This document shows, piece by piece, positions 35,080 to 45,644 of a stretch of 64,000 nucleotides of DNA. This DNA comes from Xestospongia muta (taxonomy: Eukaryota > Porifera > Demospongiae > Haplosclerida > Petrosiidae), in contig OY848918.1 of the NCBI GenBank assembly GCA_963693285.1, positions 7,877,156 to 7,941,155 on the forward strand, written 5' to 3'. The translations under genes were made by a program, and so were the position numbers. Within the stretch, counting starts at the first letter, position 1, and every line of letters begins with the position of its first letter. The notes beneath the pieces were generated by a model. The model did no database searches and had not been told where the DNA came from. It worked only from the letters and a program-made list of their open reading frames with translations.

Positions 35080-35413
35080 GGCTGAGATGACATACAAAAT
35101 GAACCCAAAGTTCCTCAATCAAATACAATATTGTGAATGTGGGACGATTCCTATAATGGTGGTTATTGGAGAGGAAGAGAGAACACAAAGAGTCAAGATA
35201 AGAGATGTTAAAACACAAGAAGAGGTAAGTTGATATCATGTATCTTGTCAATGTTCATTATAATATCTCATTGTTTGTAGGTATTTTAAAATACACATTG
35301 AAACAGAAATTAAACTGTCTCAATAGGTGAAGATCTCGACAGTCCAGTCAAAGAAGGTCTTCAGAGAATTCATTACTAATGAGTACACAATTGACCAGGA
35401 CAAAAAATCATGA
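34850..35413 (+). pseudogene. HARS: Histidyl-tRNA synthetase, C-terminal anticodon-binding part (pseudogene)
   Basis: Three exons: 34850-34967, 35080-35224 and about 35327-35413. The first reads VRTINTEMMIASAQKNL then CQERMRICSLLW. The second reads KMNPKFLNQIQYCE, then PIMVVIGEEE and RVKIRDVKTQEE. This follows animal cytosolic HisRS closely, where I recall IRTTETQVLVASAQKKL, KKNPKLLNQLQYCEEAG and LVAIIGEQE. One base is missing in TTATGGATGCTGGG (about 34952), where the family has LWDAGIK, so the frame is broken before the intron. The catalytic domain is absent upstream, replaced by receptor sequence. A (CT)n tract forms the polypyrimidine end of the intron. The last exon, ending DQDKKS, is less certain. 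Confidence 0.78.
35019..35079. repeat. (CT)n microsatellite
   Basis: About 30 CT units directly before the acceptor AG of a HARS pseudogene intron. It probably expanded from the polypyrimidine tract. Confidence 0.95.
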
Positions 35414-36150
35414 TCATCAGCACGCGCCTAGCGATTAACAGCAAACGCGTGACCACCATTATGGCGGGAAAATATCAACCATCAGCACACGCCTAACAAG
35501 CAAAACACTTTAACAGATTTTAAAGTAATTTTTGTAAAAAATTATTATCAATTAAAATTATTAATATAGTTTAATTTTTTCATAAAAAAGAACATTAATA
35601 TAATACAAATTAAAGTATTGTGTTAAGTTTTAAAAGAAATTGAGTTCTAAACTAATTCAGTTTTTATGAAAAAAGTTAAAGTAATTTTATAAACTTAAAA
35701 TATCTTTAAAACTAAAGTTAAGATTGACTTTTGACAAATTTTAGTTTTTTTAAAAGACAATTAACATCTAAAATAAAACAAAAATTGTAAAAAAAAGAAA
35801 ACTAAAAAATATTTTTAAAAATAACTTAAAATAAAACAGTCTCTGTAGTTGAAAAGTCCCCAAGAAGTCCAGTGAAGGTCTCCAATCCAGCAATTGTAGG
35901 AACGAGAAGATAGAGAGTTCCCAAGAGTCCAGTCAGTCCACAAGTTTGAACATAGAGGAAGAAAAAGAGAATAACAACTGGATTACTAAAGAATGGATGA
36001 GAAGTGGATGGATGGATGGAGAGACAGCTCACCTTTCTCACCAGTGCTGCTCCTGCAGGGAAAGAAAAAGAGAGTAGTTATGAACTGATGGTGACAATAA
36101 GTGGATAGAGAGTGAAGAGAGACAGAGGAAGTGAAAAAAGACCACCAACC
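35414..36150. other. Non-receptor island, AT-rich start
   Basis: No recognised gene. A short duplicated motif, CAGCACGCGCCTAGC and CAGCACACGCCTAAC, lies near 35420 and 35490. 35510-35840 is nearly pure A/T. A readable minus-strand stretch at 35826-36041 (LYVQTCGLTGLLGTLYLL) has no supporting domain or splice evidence. Confidence 0.4.
35462..35474. promoter_or_regulatory. E2F-like site TGGCGGGAAA
   Basis: ATGGCGGGAAAAT matches the E2F/DP core GGCGGGAAA. A second, fuller match (TTTGGCGGGAAA) lies at about 36792-36803. Both are in the non-receptor island and stand out in otherwise AT-rich DNA. The assignment rests on motif match only. Confidence 0.3.
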
Positions 36151-36296
36151 TACACACACAAACGCATCCTAGAAGATCAGAACTCTCCCCCGCCACCTGG
36201 CGGCCTAGGATATTTTTAAAAAAAATTTTTTTTAGGCCGCCAGGCGGCAGGGGAGAGATAATTAATAGGATTTGTATGAATGTGTGTATAGTGTAT
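36150..36296. repeat. Long imperfect inverted repeat (foldback element)
   Basis: Left arm CTCTCCCCCGCCACCTGGCG (from 36183, continuing GCCTA) pairs with the right arm at 36233-36257 (TAGGCCGCCAGGCGGCAGGG, then GAGAG) with about two mismatches. The loop is about 25 bp of A/T. Weaker pairing continues outward: TACACACACAAACGCATCCT on the left against AGGATTTGTATGAATGTGTG on the right. It is a strong GC-rich hairpin inside AT-rich DNA and most likely a small foldback or MITE-like element. Confidence 0.65.
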
Positions 36297-37320
36297 AGGC
36301 TGGATAGCTCAAAATAAAATAAAAATAAAAATTAAAAGAAGAGGAAAGAAGGCTTGAAGGAAGAAGACAGAAGAGACTAGGCAGGAGAGCGACTCATCTT
36401 TTACTTCCAGAGAACATCAGATAATGGAGAACAGTCAATAACATCAGAGAGAACATCAGTAAGAGCTTCCAAAATGAGTTCTGTAGAAATGAAGAGAAAA
36501 ACAATTACAAAAATTTTTTAAAAATGATTAAATAAAAAAAAGAACAGAAAAGAAAATGAAAAGAATGATCATAACAAAATGAAAAAATGATCCATGGAAG
36601 AACGAGAAGTGACGAACGAAAAGACGAGTCGTGAAGAAGGACGATCCCACGAAGTGACGAGTCGTAGCGACGAAGACACACGGGGGTCTGTAAACTAATA
36701 TAAGCTTGCAAATGGAGACCTTTTATATTTTCAAGACATCTCTGTCATGCTTCACTTTGACAAACATACGGCACAAACTCGTGACATTCAAATTTGGCGG
36801 GAAATACCATCACACCTCTCACATGAGTGCCAAATTAATTGATTTTTTAATTTATCTAATTAATAGAGTCTTCTAAATGTGTAAACATTACCTATTCGAG
36901 TTGTTACTGGGAACTGACCAATCAGTCTACGGGGAAAAATTTGCTGTCATATTCATGAGTCATGATCACAGACACTAGCTTCTACCTATTAACAAGGTTT
37001 TAATATGTCATCAAGTTTTCTTAAAGAGATTTTGTTAGTGTTAAATTTGTGATATGTTTTCAGCATTAATGTATCATAAACTAACAACCTACACAACATC
37101 TATTGCAAGACTGGGTAGTGCTAAAGAATTAAGAGACAGTGAAAAGAGCGCACAATGCCTTGTTATTAAATTAAGTGGAAGAAATCAGTAGGTTTATGAA
37201 TAATTCAGCTGCACTACATTGAGTTGACTTACAAGATATTTATACTAGCACCTCTTTGTAGAGACATTATGTATTGAATCCTTAGAGGAATATAAAAATA
37301 TAATAATGATATTTAAAAAT
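36297..37320. other. Non-receptor island, unassigned
   Basis: No gene recognised. 36590-36680 has repeated GACGA/GTCGT words (GACGAGTCGT twice), and a CCAAT motif (GACCAATCAG) lies at about 36917. This may be a promoter region of a neighbouring gene, but no first exon is clear. Confidence 0.3.
36792..36803. promoter_or_regulatory. E2F-like site TTTGGCGGGAAA
   Basis: Complete match to the E2F consensus TTTSGCGGGAAA. It lies in an island that carries fragments of housekeeping-type genes. Motif match only. Confidence 0.35.
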
Positions 37321-37326
37321 ATATTT

Positions 37327-37590
37327 TAAAGATTAGAAATAATTTTTCTTTCACTATCTAGTTTCAGAAATTGAGCTACTCTTTTAGTTATCACTGTATT
37401 ATATTCTATCATTTCAGAAAATACTTCATTATCTTTAATCACAACTTGACACAAATGAGTACACAACTCTTCTTCATTATGAGAGAGACACTCATATTCA
37501 CAAAATGGTGACTTGATCATGTTAAGGACAACATCTTCACCAGATAATGTCATCATAACTGGAGTCTCATCAGTTGTTGAAACATGTGAT
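37327..37590 (-). CDS. Unrecognised last exon on the minus strand
   Basis: A minus-strand reading frame runs from about 37590 to the stop at 37327 and looks protein-like. It begins SHVSTTDETPVMMTLSGEDV and ends QFLKLDSERKIISNL, with SPFCEYECLSHNEEELC and DNEVFSEMIEYNTV between. Charge and residue balance resemble an alpha-helical C-terminal exon, and the stop is followed by AT-rich DNA. I do not recognise the family. An upstream stop (TGA before SHV) means an acceptor must lie near 37590, or the exon is broken. A host gene fragment is likely. Confidence 0.4.
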
Positions 37591-37599
37591 CACCAGGAG

Positions 37600-38150
37600 G
37601 ATAAAGATTATCATCTTTTCCAATAGTCTAATTGAAAATACATCAAACATTTAAAGTAGGCAGCTGCTATTTATCCAGTAGGAAGTCCATACTTTTTAAA
37701 TTGTATTATGATATCGATCCCCTAATTCTCACATAAACTATACACAACAAAGTATCGACTACCTGCTGGACTGATAGTCACTACATTTACTTCAGTAGCC
37801 ATCAATTTAACTAAGTATTTATCACACTTAAAAATGTGTTGTACATAAACTGTAAACTTAAGAATTGTACTTATTATATTCTATCATTGTTTGAAACTTA
37901 CTATTGTTGTTCTGTCTTTACATAGGATCCTTAAAGCCACTTTCCGGACAAAGATCCAATATAAGATTGGTATAACGCATAGGAGTGTATCATAGGTAGA
38001 GAATATAACCTAGATGACAATATTATCAATATGTGATATAGGTGCAATCAGGTGTAGCTATAGAAATGGTATTTTAAATAATTTAATTTAATTTAAATAA
38101 ATAATTCTTACTGTCAAAGTAGTTATATAAATATTATTCACTGTATCCTC
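37600..38150. other. Unassigned island sequence
   Basis: About 550 bp with no credible exon or repeat that I can name. AT-rich with scattered stops in all frames. Confidence 0.3.
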
Positions 38151-38153
38151 ATA

Positions 38154-38752
38154 CCCAGGCTAAACGCCTGGTAACTACTGTTTGCGCATGCATTTAATTT
38201 CCACAGATTTCTTGGAAAATAGTATACTCTAGAAGTCCTCCGTCAACTATGATGTCAAAATTCCTTTAACCTCAATGTTAGATTAATTGTGATGGCTACT
38301 TGTAGTACTGATAGAAACTTTTCTGCTGGTCTACTGTATACTCTAAAGAAGCTAAGAACCAGCTGTTTGAATGCCTCTAAGTCTGCAAAAGATTTCTCTA
38401 GAGACACAATTCGAAGTTTGCACTTAATACAAATAATAAAGAGAGACCATGATCTCTCGAAACGATAACATTAAACAATGAAGTTATTCGAGAAACCCAG
38501 TTGTTTTGCATCCCAACAGCACTGAACAAGTTTGTTGCTCTTTTGGCTTCCACTAAATCACTGCTTAACCGACAAACTCAACTAGCCATGCTTAAACTCG
38601 TGTAGTGAATGAAACGTCATCATTATAAACCCAGCCCTTGATTCTTCATTTAATTGAAAAAGTAGTAATAATGATGTCAACCTGTTTCAATAATTACGCG
38701 CATGCACAAGAAGTAGTCACCAGGTGTTCTACTCTTTACTAGAACACCTGGG
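38154..38752. mobile_element. 599-bp TA-flanked inverted-repeat element (MITE-like)
   Basis: The left end is CCCAGG at 38154-38159 and the right end is CCTGGG at 38747-38752, each flanked by TA (38152-38153 and 38753-38754). The inverted repeats extend inwards: CGCCTGGTAACTACTGTTTG then CGCATGC on the left matches the reverse complement of GCATGCACAAGAAGTAGTCA then CCAGGTG on the right. A TA target duplication fits the Tc1/mariner superfamily (established for that group), but no transposase is present. A short plus-strand frame from about 38294 (MATCSTDRNFSAGLLYTLKK) is present, of unknown meaning. Confidence 0.65.
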
Positions 38753-38754
38753 TA

Positions 38755-39390
38755 CAAGGCTATATTCCCTGGTGTTATTAATAGAGCAAGGAACTATATA
38801 CGTGTATATATGCATTTAATCTTTAGATGTTAAAAATTCACTTTTAAAATGTTACCAATTGAGTCGTCAATGTTTTGATCAAGTAATTTAACCCTCTATA
38901 CACTAGTATTGTTATTTAATGAAAATGTACCTGACCATGAGGGCTACATCACCAAACTAAGGAGGAGCATGTATAGTTTTTTCTCTCTTTGTGATTCTAC
39001 CATCTTTTGAGGATTCATCCACTACTCAAAGAAAAAAGTATCATGATGGACATTGCTTTCTGAAACAGTTAAGTAGTGTGGAAGCAACAACATTGTATAT
39101 GCATAATAATTGTATATATGTACCTGTAGTTTTGAAATCTCTCCCAAATCAAGAGACACATCTGGCTTCCTATCCAGACAGCAAAGATAAAACATGGTAT
39201 CGAAACAAACTGGAGAATTTCTAGGAGTTAACCAGTTAGATCATTCAATTAATGAAAGATATCAGGAACACATCTTAATTCAATAAAGGAGAAAGATAAA
39301 GAAAACTTTATTAATTCAGTTTAGTATGATATAATTTTATTACAAGTCTTAATAAAGTAGTAACAAGATAAATTTTAATTTAAAATTAAT
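38755..39390. other. Unassigned island sequence
   Basis: No gene I can support. A plus-strand open stretch at about 38991-39224 (QLSSVEATTLYMHNNCIYVP) could be a terminal exon fragment but has no recognisable domain. Confidence 0.25.
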
Positions 39391-39519
39391 TTTGATGCTT
39401 AAAAAATCCATAACAAAACACTACCACCATTGTACAAACAATGTCGAGATAGGGAGGTAAGCATTATGTCAAAATGTCTGCCAATAACATAGTTTTGATG
39501 AGACATGACAATAATACCT

Positions 39520-40073
39520 GCACATGTATGGACTCTGTCCCTCCATTGAAAGAGGTTTTCATAAGACAAGGACATCAAAGCCAGTGACATACTTCCAGGA
39601 TAATGACTAATCTATTGTAACATGTCCTCATGTTGTCTAACTAGTAGAACTCCCATTTCTTCAAAAAGGTCTTGTATTGGACAAATTCTGTATGCAATCT
39701 CTCCAGGAATATCTAAACAAGCAATATAAAGTACACTTTAGTAGTAATACTAAAGTAACTTCTTTAATATTCAATATGAGAGATATTTGACTGACCTTTA
39801 TAGAAAGGGTTGTTGTAGAGTGGCAGTTTAGGTTGTAATGAAAAAGACAAGAAAATACTTGAAGAATGAAATATATTGAGACAATCTCTACAGTAATCTG
39901 CCTCATCAAGTTGTCCACCTGGAAATCCATGTACATTAGCCTATAATTGTAATAGAAATAAAGAAAAATGTAGCCATTAATCTTCCTCATCTTCACTTTC
40001 ATCACTCTTACTCTTTCATAAGTTCATCATCAAAGTCTCGCTGCAGAGCCGAGGAGTACTGACCCGCTGACAT
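39520..40073 (-). pseudogene. Unrecognised minus-strand gene fragment with in-frame stop
   Basis: On the minus strand a start at 40073 reads MSAGQYSSALQRDFDDELMK. About 80 bp on, a protein-like exon reads NVHGFPGGQLDEADYCRDCL and ends PKLPLYNNPFYK before a gtcag donor (about 39945-39795). After an intron the frame continues DIPGEIAYRICPIQDLFEEM, GVLLVRQHEDMLQ, then a TAG, then HYPGSMSLALMSLSYENLFQ and WRDRVHTCA before gtatt (about 39715-39520). Splice phases between the first two parts do not join cleanly and the TAG is in frame, so this is probably a broken copy. The family is not recognised; the GFPGGQ and DYCRDCL motifs would identify it in a search. Confidence 0.4.
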
Positions 40074-40907
40074 TTTCTCTACTGATGTCAGTCATTTTAC
40101 AAGTGATAGCTACAAAGGCGAAAAGTCAAACTAAACGGCTATTCGACTCACAGCAACTGGAAAAGGGATGAAAAACACTTTAGAACACTGTAGTAATGGA
40201 AATTGAATGAGATGACGTTGTTTTTTCTCGAATATGCAAGTAGAACAGAAAGATATCTAACCCACAGCCATTAGGTAATTTAAAGGTGAAGGCCCCAAAA
40301 ACAAAAGTCTGGGTCTGGAACGAATGTTATATTCTAGGAACACTAGTGCCAACATGTTCATAGGGCTGTTTAAACAAAGACCTCAGACGTGTTCATAGGG
40401 CTGTTTAAATAAAGACCTCGATTAGATGACCTGAAAGATGGCGTCAGGAGAAGTTACCGTCTAAATTTCCGCATTTTCTTGGAAATCCTTGTAAAATCCT
40501 TCTTTAAGGAAGCCACACCTCGTTTTAATTAATAAGAACGGCATAGTCTACACAACGTAAATTATTACTATCTTATTATCATTAATATTGTTAATTTTGT
40601 TTAGGTGATTCTTTTTTTAAGAAAAAGATCTTGACCACAATAGTAATAAAGTTATTAACTTCTTAATTATACTTTATACAAGTGTTACAAATATATGTGA
40701 TGTGAGACGTCATTGTCATGGTTGCCCTCTCGACATGATTCATGAACCCACAGACTACAAACTTCATATTCAATATTAGTGATATATGTTCATTAGTCTC
40801 TTTGTCCTGTTCTTGCCAACATATACCACATACTTTATATCAGTTTTGCCATCTTTGATTTAACTTCAGTTTTTCATCCAGTATTGATTTAGATCATCTC
40901 TTTCTAG
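40074..40907. other. Unassigned region with a short direct repeat
   Basis: No exon recognised. GTTCATAGGGCTGTTTAAA followed by (C/T)AAAGACCTC occurs twice in tandem at about 40358 and 40391. The region separates the divergent minus-strand fragment (start 40073) from the HARS N-terminal exon and may hold their promoters. Confidence 0.3.
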
Positions 40908-42385
40908 TTTTTCTCGAAGCTGTTGAAACATTATGTAGTTTAAAGACAAAACTTGGAACTGAGGCTCATCTGGGTCAAAGTTTTGTACTCAAATGTCCTA
41001 AAGTAAGTTTCCAAGCAATTGTTATCTTGTATTTTGTTACTTATAAGATAACAAATGTATTATGCAATAATATGTAATAATTAATGCTTTGTAGTCATGT
41101 GATATATAAAATTAATCCATAATATTAACCTCAAGTCTTGTATATCATTCTGTTATTAAAAATAGTCTAACTTCTAAACTTAGTGTCACTTTCTAATGAT
41201 GTCATTATGACTAAATCTGAATAATGACCCTATAGCACAAAATTTTTTTGAACATAATTTTCTTTTATATGTTATTTTTAACGGTGAGTCATTGGTTGGT
41301 AGGTGGAGCTATTAGCTATTGATAGATTATGTGGAGTTAAGAGTATTAAATACCATTTTAGTGCATAGTCCTTGATCAATAGCTTGTTCTCCATCACAAT
41401 ATGGACTCTCTTCAACTATATATCAGATAAAAAGAGTACTTGTTAGAATTGATCTATTAATTATTAATTCTATAATTACCTGCATTTTTGCATACCGAAG
41501 CCATCTTTTGTTTCTTATTGCAAACAGTTTGCCCTTTAATGTTTACATAGAATAACCATACTCACTGAATAAATATTAGCCTTGTTTAAAAGCTTTGTGC
41601 CTATGAATATTATCAGCCTTGATAACTTTTTAACTTAGTGAGTTATGGTCACATGACAAATTGTCTTACCATCCCATTCATGAACATATTGTTTATATGT
41701 GTTGTGGTTTCTTGTGCAAACATTAGAGGGCAGCTTTAGACCAATGGAATGTTCATACCTTTACTCTACTAGGCCCTGTTCTACATGTTATATCAATGTA
41801 TTATTTGTTATTTATTGTACAGTATAAAATATATGTTACTGTAACCTACATCATCAAATCTTGTAATACTTAGTGTGTGTGTTTGTCTGTTTCTTTGTTG
41901 TCATAGTAAGTGTTACAGTCCTCAATATAACATGTACAGGTACCATTTGTTATATTGTAACACTGTATGGTCCTTAAATAATATAACATGTACAGGTACC
42001 ATTTGTTAGATATTTCGCTATGAACAAAATTAAACAGATGAAGGAGATATCATATAGCACAGGTATATAGACGTGATCAACCAGCTATGACAAGAGGAAG
42101 ATACAGAGAGTTCTATCAATGTGTAAGTTAATAATTAAAGTAAGACTAATTACTGTAATCATGTGACATAGACCACACTCACTACTTTTATGATCTACTT
42201 TAATTTGTTTGTACTAGTTTATTTGGTTAGTTCTATAAACATAGTTCAATAATAGATAATGTTATGATATTGTTATGTTTTGTTACTATAACAATATTTG
42301 TATCATTTAGGATTTTGATATTGCTGTTGAGTATGATCCTGTTACCTGATGCTGAGAGTGTTAAGATAATGGTAGAGATCCCTAA
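40908..42385 (+). pseudogene. HARS: Histidyl-tRNA synthetase, N-terminal and central pieces (pseudogene)
   Basis: Exon 40908-41002 reads EAVETLCSLKTKLGTEAHLG then QSFVLKCPK|gtaag. This corresponds to the end of the N-terminal helical (WHEP) region and the FVLKTPK start of the catalytic core. Exon 41996-42122 reads VPFVRYFAMNKIKQMK, then, after one extra base, RYHIAQVYRRDQPAMTRGR and YREFYQC, the class II motif 2 region. Exon 42311-42375 reads DFDIAVEYDPV, then a frameshift, then PDAESVKIMVEI. The exon carrying motif 1 is missing between 41003 and 41995. Two frameshifts and the missing parts show it is dead. At 42376-42400 the match ends in CCTAAACCCTAAACCCTAAA, a telomere-like run. Confidence 0.8.
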
Positions 42386-42514
42386 ACCCTAAACCCTAAA
42401 GCTAAGGTATAAACTGACTTCATTACACATAGTTACTTTACTAAAGAAGACTAGATCACACATAACATAATATAGTTAATTTAGATGATAGAGCACTGAT
42501 ATGAACTATGAAGT

Positions 42515-43137
42515 TGCATAGCAATAGACAATGCAATTATAAAATCATACAAATTTTATGACATCGTTTTAGCTTATATAATAAAATTTTCTCTATTTTG
42601 TGGCAATGATGCAACAATCTGGGTCATTCCTATATATAGGCAGTGTTCTACTTCCTACCTATAATAGGAACCACACGTACTACCACAGTGGTACCTTCAA
42701 TATCTGAACCTAATAATGGTAAGGTATATATGTATATTACTGCTGTTGTTTAGTATCTCTCATATGTCTAGTACTAAGTGATGGAGTTATTGCTGGTATT
42801 ATTATTAGTATTGTTATCTTACTAGTACTAATAATAATTGTTATTTTAACTATTGTAGTAATCTTGATATATAAAGGTCAGTACTATATAGTAGTGAGTT
42901 TTATTATAACTATTGTATGTGTGTGTGTGTGTCTTACTAGTGTCCAGTACTAAACAGAGTAGAGGTGAGACTAGTCCAGTGATAAAAGAGTTCTTCTCAG
43001 AAAAAAATGAAGCCTATGGTATAATTAAGGGATCAGATGATCAGTCACCAATTGAAGTAACAGAGAATGTAGCATATAGTACAATGGAACAACAACCATC
43101 ACTTAATACTCCTCCAGTTTATGAGACAATAAATTAA
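42515..43137 (+). pseudogene. Stalk, TM and tail 1 exons without ectodomain
   Basis: Exons 42668-42718 (TTTVVPSISEPNNG type stalk), 42772-42876 (TM) and 42941-43137 (tail 1: NEAYGIIK, NVAYSTME, PPVYETIN) are intact and phase compatible. The DNA from 42515 matches the intron before the same exon in the B' genes (13205 and 28996), so this is the 3' half of a B' gene whose 5' half is missing. HARS pseudogene sequence lies immediately upstream, so the breakpoint is at about 42400-42515. Confidence 0.75.
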
Positions 43138-43640
43138 GATAATAATAATGTTTAATAATTTATATAATATATTCTATAGCATGATTTTTCAAGGAATTGT
43201 TTTTTAGAAAAATGTATGAACAAGCTAAACTCACAGTTAAAAACATTTTCAATCCACAATTCCTATTTATAAATTAGTGAGATATATGTCTGTGATAGTA
43301 CAAACTAAAAAGTGAACTACTTTGATTTGTCAAACATACATTTTAATCAAATGATTCTAAAACAAGAATATTTAATCACATGTATAGTGAATGAAAGGAA
43401 ATAAATTAAACAATAAAATAAAAGTCCATTTATTTCAATTATTAAGTGATCACAAACACATTATCATGATATTAGCTAATAAAAACTGAAACTGAAACAA
43501 TATTATATGTCTCAGATAAATGTTAAAATCATTAATGCTTGTTGTTGTGTTGTTGTATTTTACATAGATTATTATATATCACCTTTACATAAATTACAAT
43601 TTGACTGTTGTGTTGCTGTATAGGAAGACTAGCATTAACA
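43138..43640. other. Intergenic, A-gene upstream flank
   Basis: About 500 bp, AT-rich, no exon. It matches 29611-30070 upstream of the A gene at 30137 (shared CTTTGATTTGTCAAACATAC and CAATTCCTATTTATAAATTA). Confidence 0.4.
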
Positions 43641-43642
43641 CA

Positions 43643-43985
43643 CATATAAAACTTATGACAATACACTCTTACATATTACATCATTAACTCAACCCACAAT
43701 CATACCACCCCTCAAGATGGAGAAGTACATGTTTATTGCATCTATTATTTTTATTATCATAATTGTGATAGGTGAGTTGATGTTATAATTATGAAATAAA
43801 ATGTAATAAGATTTATAACAGGTAACACAAAAGCTTTAGTAACAACTTTAGACTGTAATCGTTGAGTATGTCCACAGACACAAGGAGAACTCACTTGTAC
43901 AATAAATGGAAGTTTAGTATATTGGTATTCTCCTCCATCAGATAACACTGCTGATAATACTGAGGTACATGTACATACTATGAAT
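43643..43985 (+). pseudogene. 5' end of a family A receptor, broken
   Basis: A TATA-like CATATAAAAC at 43643 and the usual leader precede an intact signal exon at 43717-43771 (MEKYMFIASIIFIIIIVIG). The Ig exon starts at 43822 (LVTTLDCNR), hits a stop where paralogs have Gly (TGA for GGA), continues CPQTQGELTCTINGS and YWYSPPSDNTA, and breaks off near 43955. It then passes into AATACTGAGGTACATGTACA, an intron segment of B genes, and reaches the 4.1-kb insertion at 43986. Confidence 0.75.
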
Positions 43986-44813
43986 GAAAGGCACTAAAGT
44001 GCCGAACCTCGCTGTAGTTTCTAAGTTATTTATAAATTCTATGCCAGCTTAGGCCCAGCTATGATGTTGTTATTGCAAGAAAATTTATTAACATTCCAGA
44101 AGGTGTGGTTATAAAATGGTAATGTTTGTCATTCTGGATATGCTTAGTAATTGTTGCTTGATTTCTAGCTTTGCCATGTTTGTGAAGCAGTAACTGAGTA
44201 AGTGATAGTATCATTCAATTTCCAAGCAAGATTAAGTGCTAATTTCGTGATGAAAAGTTTCTCTGAGTCTTTACATGACCCTTTAAAATGTATCAATATT
44301 TCATATACAAAATTTATTGTAACTTGAAGATGAAACGTTCTTTGGAAACGTCCCGTAGTACAAATATAAGTCGATATATTATCTATTAGTAGCAGTCTTT
44401 TCAGTGCTTGGAGACGTTTCCTGAATGCGTTACTTCGCTCCAAGTCCACAAAACATTTTTCAGAACTTTTCTAACGATTACTTCGACCAACGGCCTTCTG
44501 TCTTGCTGATCCGTATTCCTCTGAGATTGTTTACAACATACTAAAAAATCTCCACGTTAAGTTTTTTTACTTTTCGAGAAACGGCACTTGACCTCTGCAG
44601 CCTGAAAATTCTTTTGCGAGTTTTAAGCTTCTGCTTTCCTTGACGATGTTCTTGATACTACTGTTGTAAAGTCCACATGCTTTTCTATTCGTTGCTAAAC
44701 GGTAGCTGCTAATGCTTCGGTTGCCAAGTTATAGCAGTTCAAAAAAAACAGACACACACACACACACAAACAGACTACAGTACCCTCGCTATGCGCCCAC
44801 GCACGGCGAGGTT
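43986..44813. mobile_element. Element copy 1 (ends AACCTCGC...GCGAGGTT)
   Basis: It starts GAAAGGCACTAAAGTGCC then GAACCTCGCTG and ends CGCCCACGCACGGCGAGGTT, so the ends carry the short inverted repeat AACCTCGC/GCGAGGTT. From about 44170 to the right end it aligns base for base with copy 2. The minus strand has a readable frame (44449-44165) containing AFRKRLQALKRLLLIDNIST, GRFQRTFHLQVTINFVYEIL and CKDSEKLFITK. A (CA)n tract lies near the right end. Confidence 0.6.
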
Positions 44814-45330
44814 AATGATTCACAGATCATATGAAAACTCTCCCAGTCCTCATGAAATACATTTTGCAATATAAAGTCCTGTTCCTCAATTGTCTTGATA
44901 GAGATACTAGTAACTGTTGGCAGAAGTAACCAGATGACTTAACCACTGTACTTATAGATATAGTGTTCCATACTTGATCTAGCTGGAAGAATCGTTAATC
45001 TAGAAATTACATAACGCTTGCTTTTCAAACATAGACATATCAGTTGTCACTTCTTAATTTGCAGACTAGCAGTACTTAAAATCGAGTTCATAAATCAGGA
45101 AATCTGTAAAAGGCACAAGCAAAAAAAAGCAAGAACACTTCTAGCTATAGTACTAAACACTAGCTACTATATAAACCCAATTGCATGTGATGGCCATACA
45201 CCAACATAATGCAGTACACCCATATATATGGCAGTTGTACATGCATTGTCACTATTTACTCTATATAATTATACAAATCAAAATTATTCATAAGTATAGT
45301 ATAAATGCATGTAGTTATAGTATTAACAAT
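44814..45330. other. Insertion payload, unassigned left part
   Basis: About 500 bp between element copy 1 and the microsatellite. No exon or repeat recognised. Confidence 0.3.
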
Positions 45331-45434
45331 AAAAATAACAATAACAAAAACAATAACAAAAACAATAACAAAAACAATAACAATAACAAAAACAATAACA
45401 ATAACAAAAACAATAACAAAAACAATAACAAATA
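45330..45434. repeat. (AACAAT/AACAAA)n microsatellite
   Basis: About 100 bp of short imperfect repeats of the type AATAACAAAAACAATAAC. Confidence 0.92.
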
Positions 45435-45644
45435 GCACTAGCTAATATACAATTATGAAATAAAAAATTACAAATAACTTTATATATTAAGCATATTGTG
45501 TGTACTACTTAATAAATTTAGTTGTTATGCAATAATCGTAAAATTCTTATTATGGGAAAATGCTTGTTTACAAATAAAATAGAAATTAAAAATATTAAAA
45601 AATAACAACAATAATATTAAGGTTATGTGTGTGTGTGTGTTTAT

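Noticed and set aside
35019..35250. Minus-strand frame ending in an Arg-Glu repeat
   Set aside because: It is the antisense of the (CT)n tract and of a HARS exon.
35826..36041. 71-codon minus-strand frame with hydrophobic residues
   Set aside because: Low complexity, no splice or domain support, in an AT-rich stretch with short internal repeats.
36505..36711. 68-codon minus-strand frame over the GACGAGTCGT repeats
   Set aside because: It is created by repeated words and a poly-A/T stretch; no recognisable protein.
40440..40470. ATGGCGTCAGGAGAAGTTACC as first exon of HARS
   Set aside because: The frame stops after eight codons and there is no convincing donor, so it cannot be linked to the exon at 40908.
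45256..45438. Frames of Asn/Lys or Ile/Val repeats over the AACAAT microsatellite
   Set aside because: Translation of a simple repeat.
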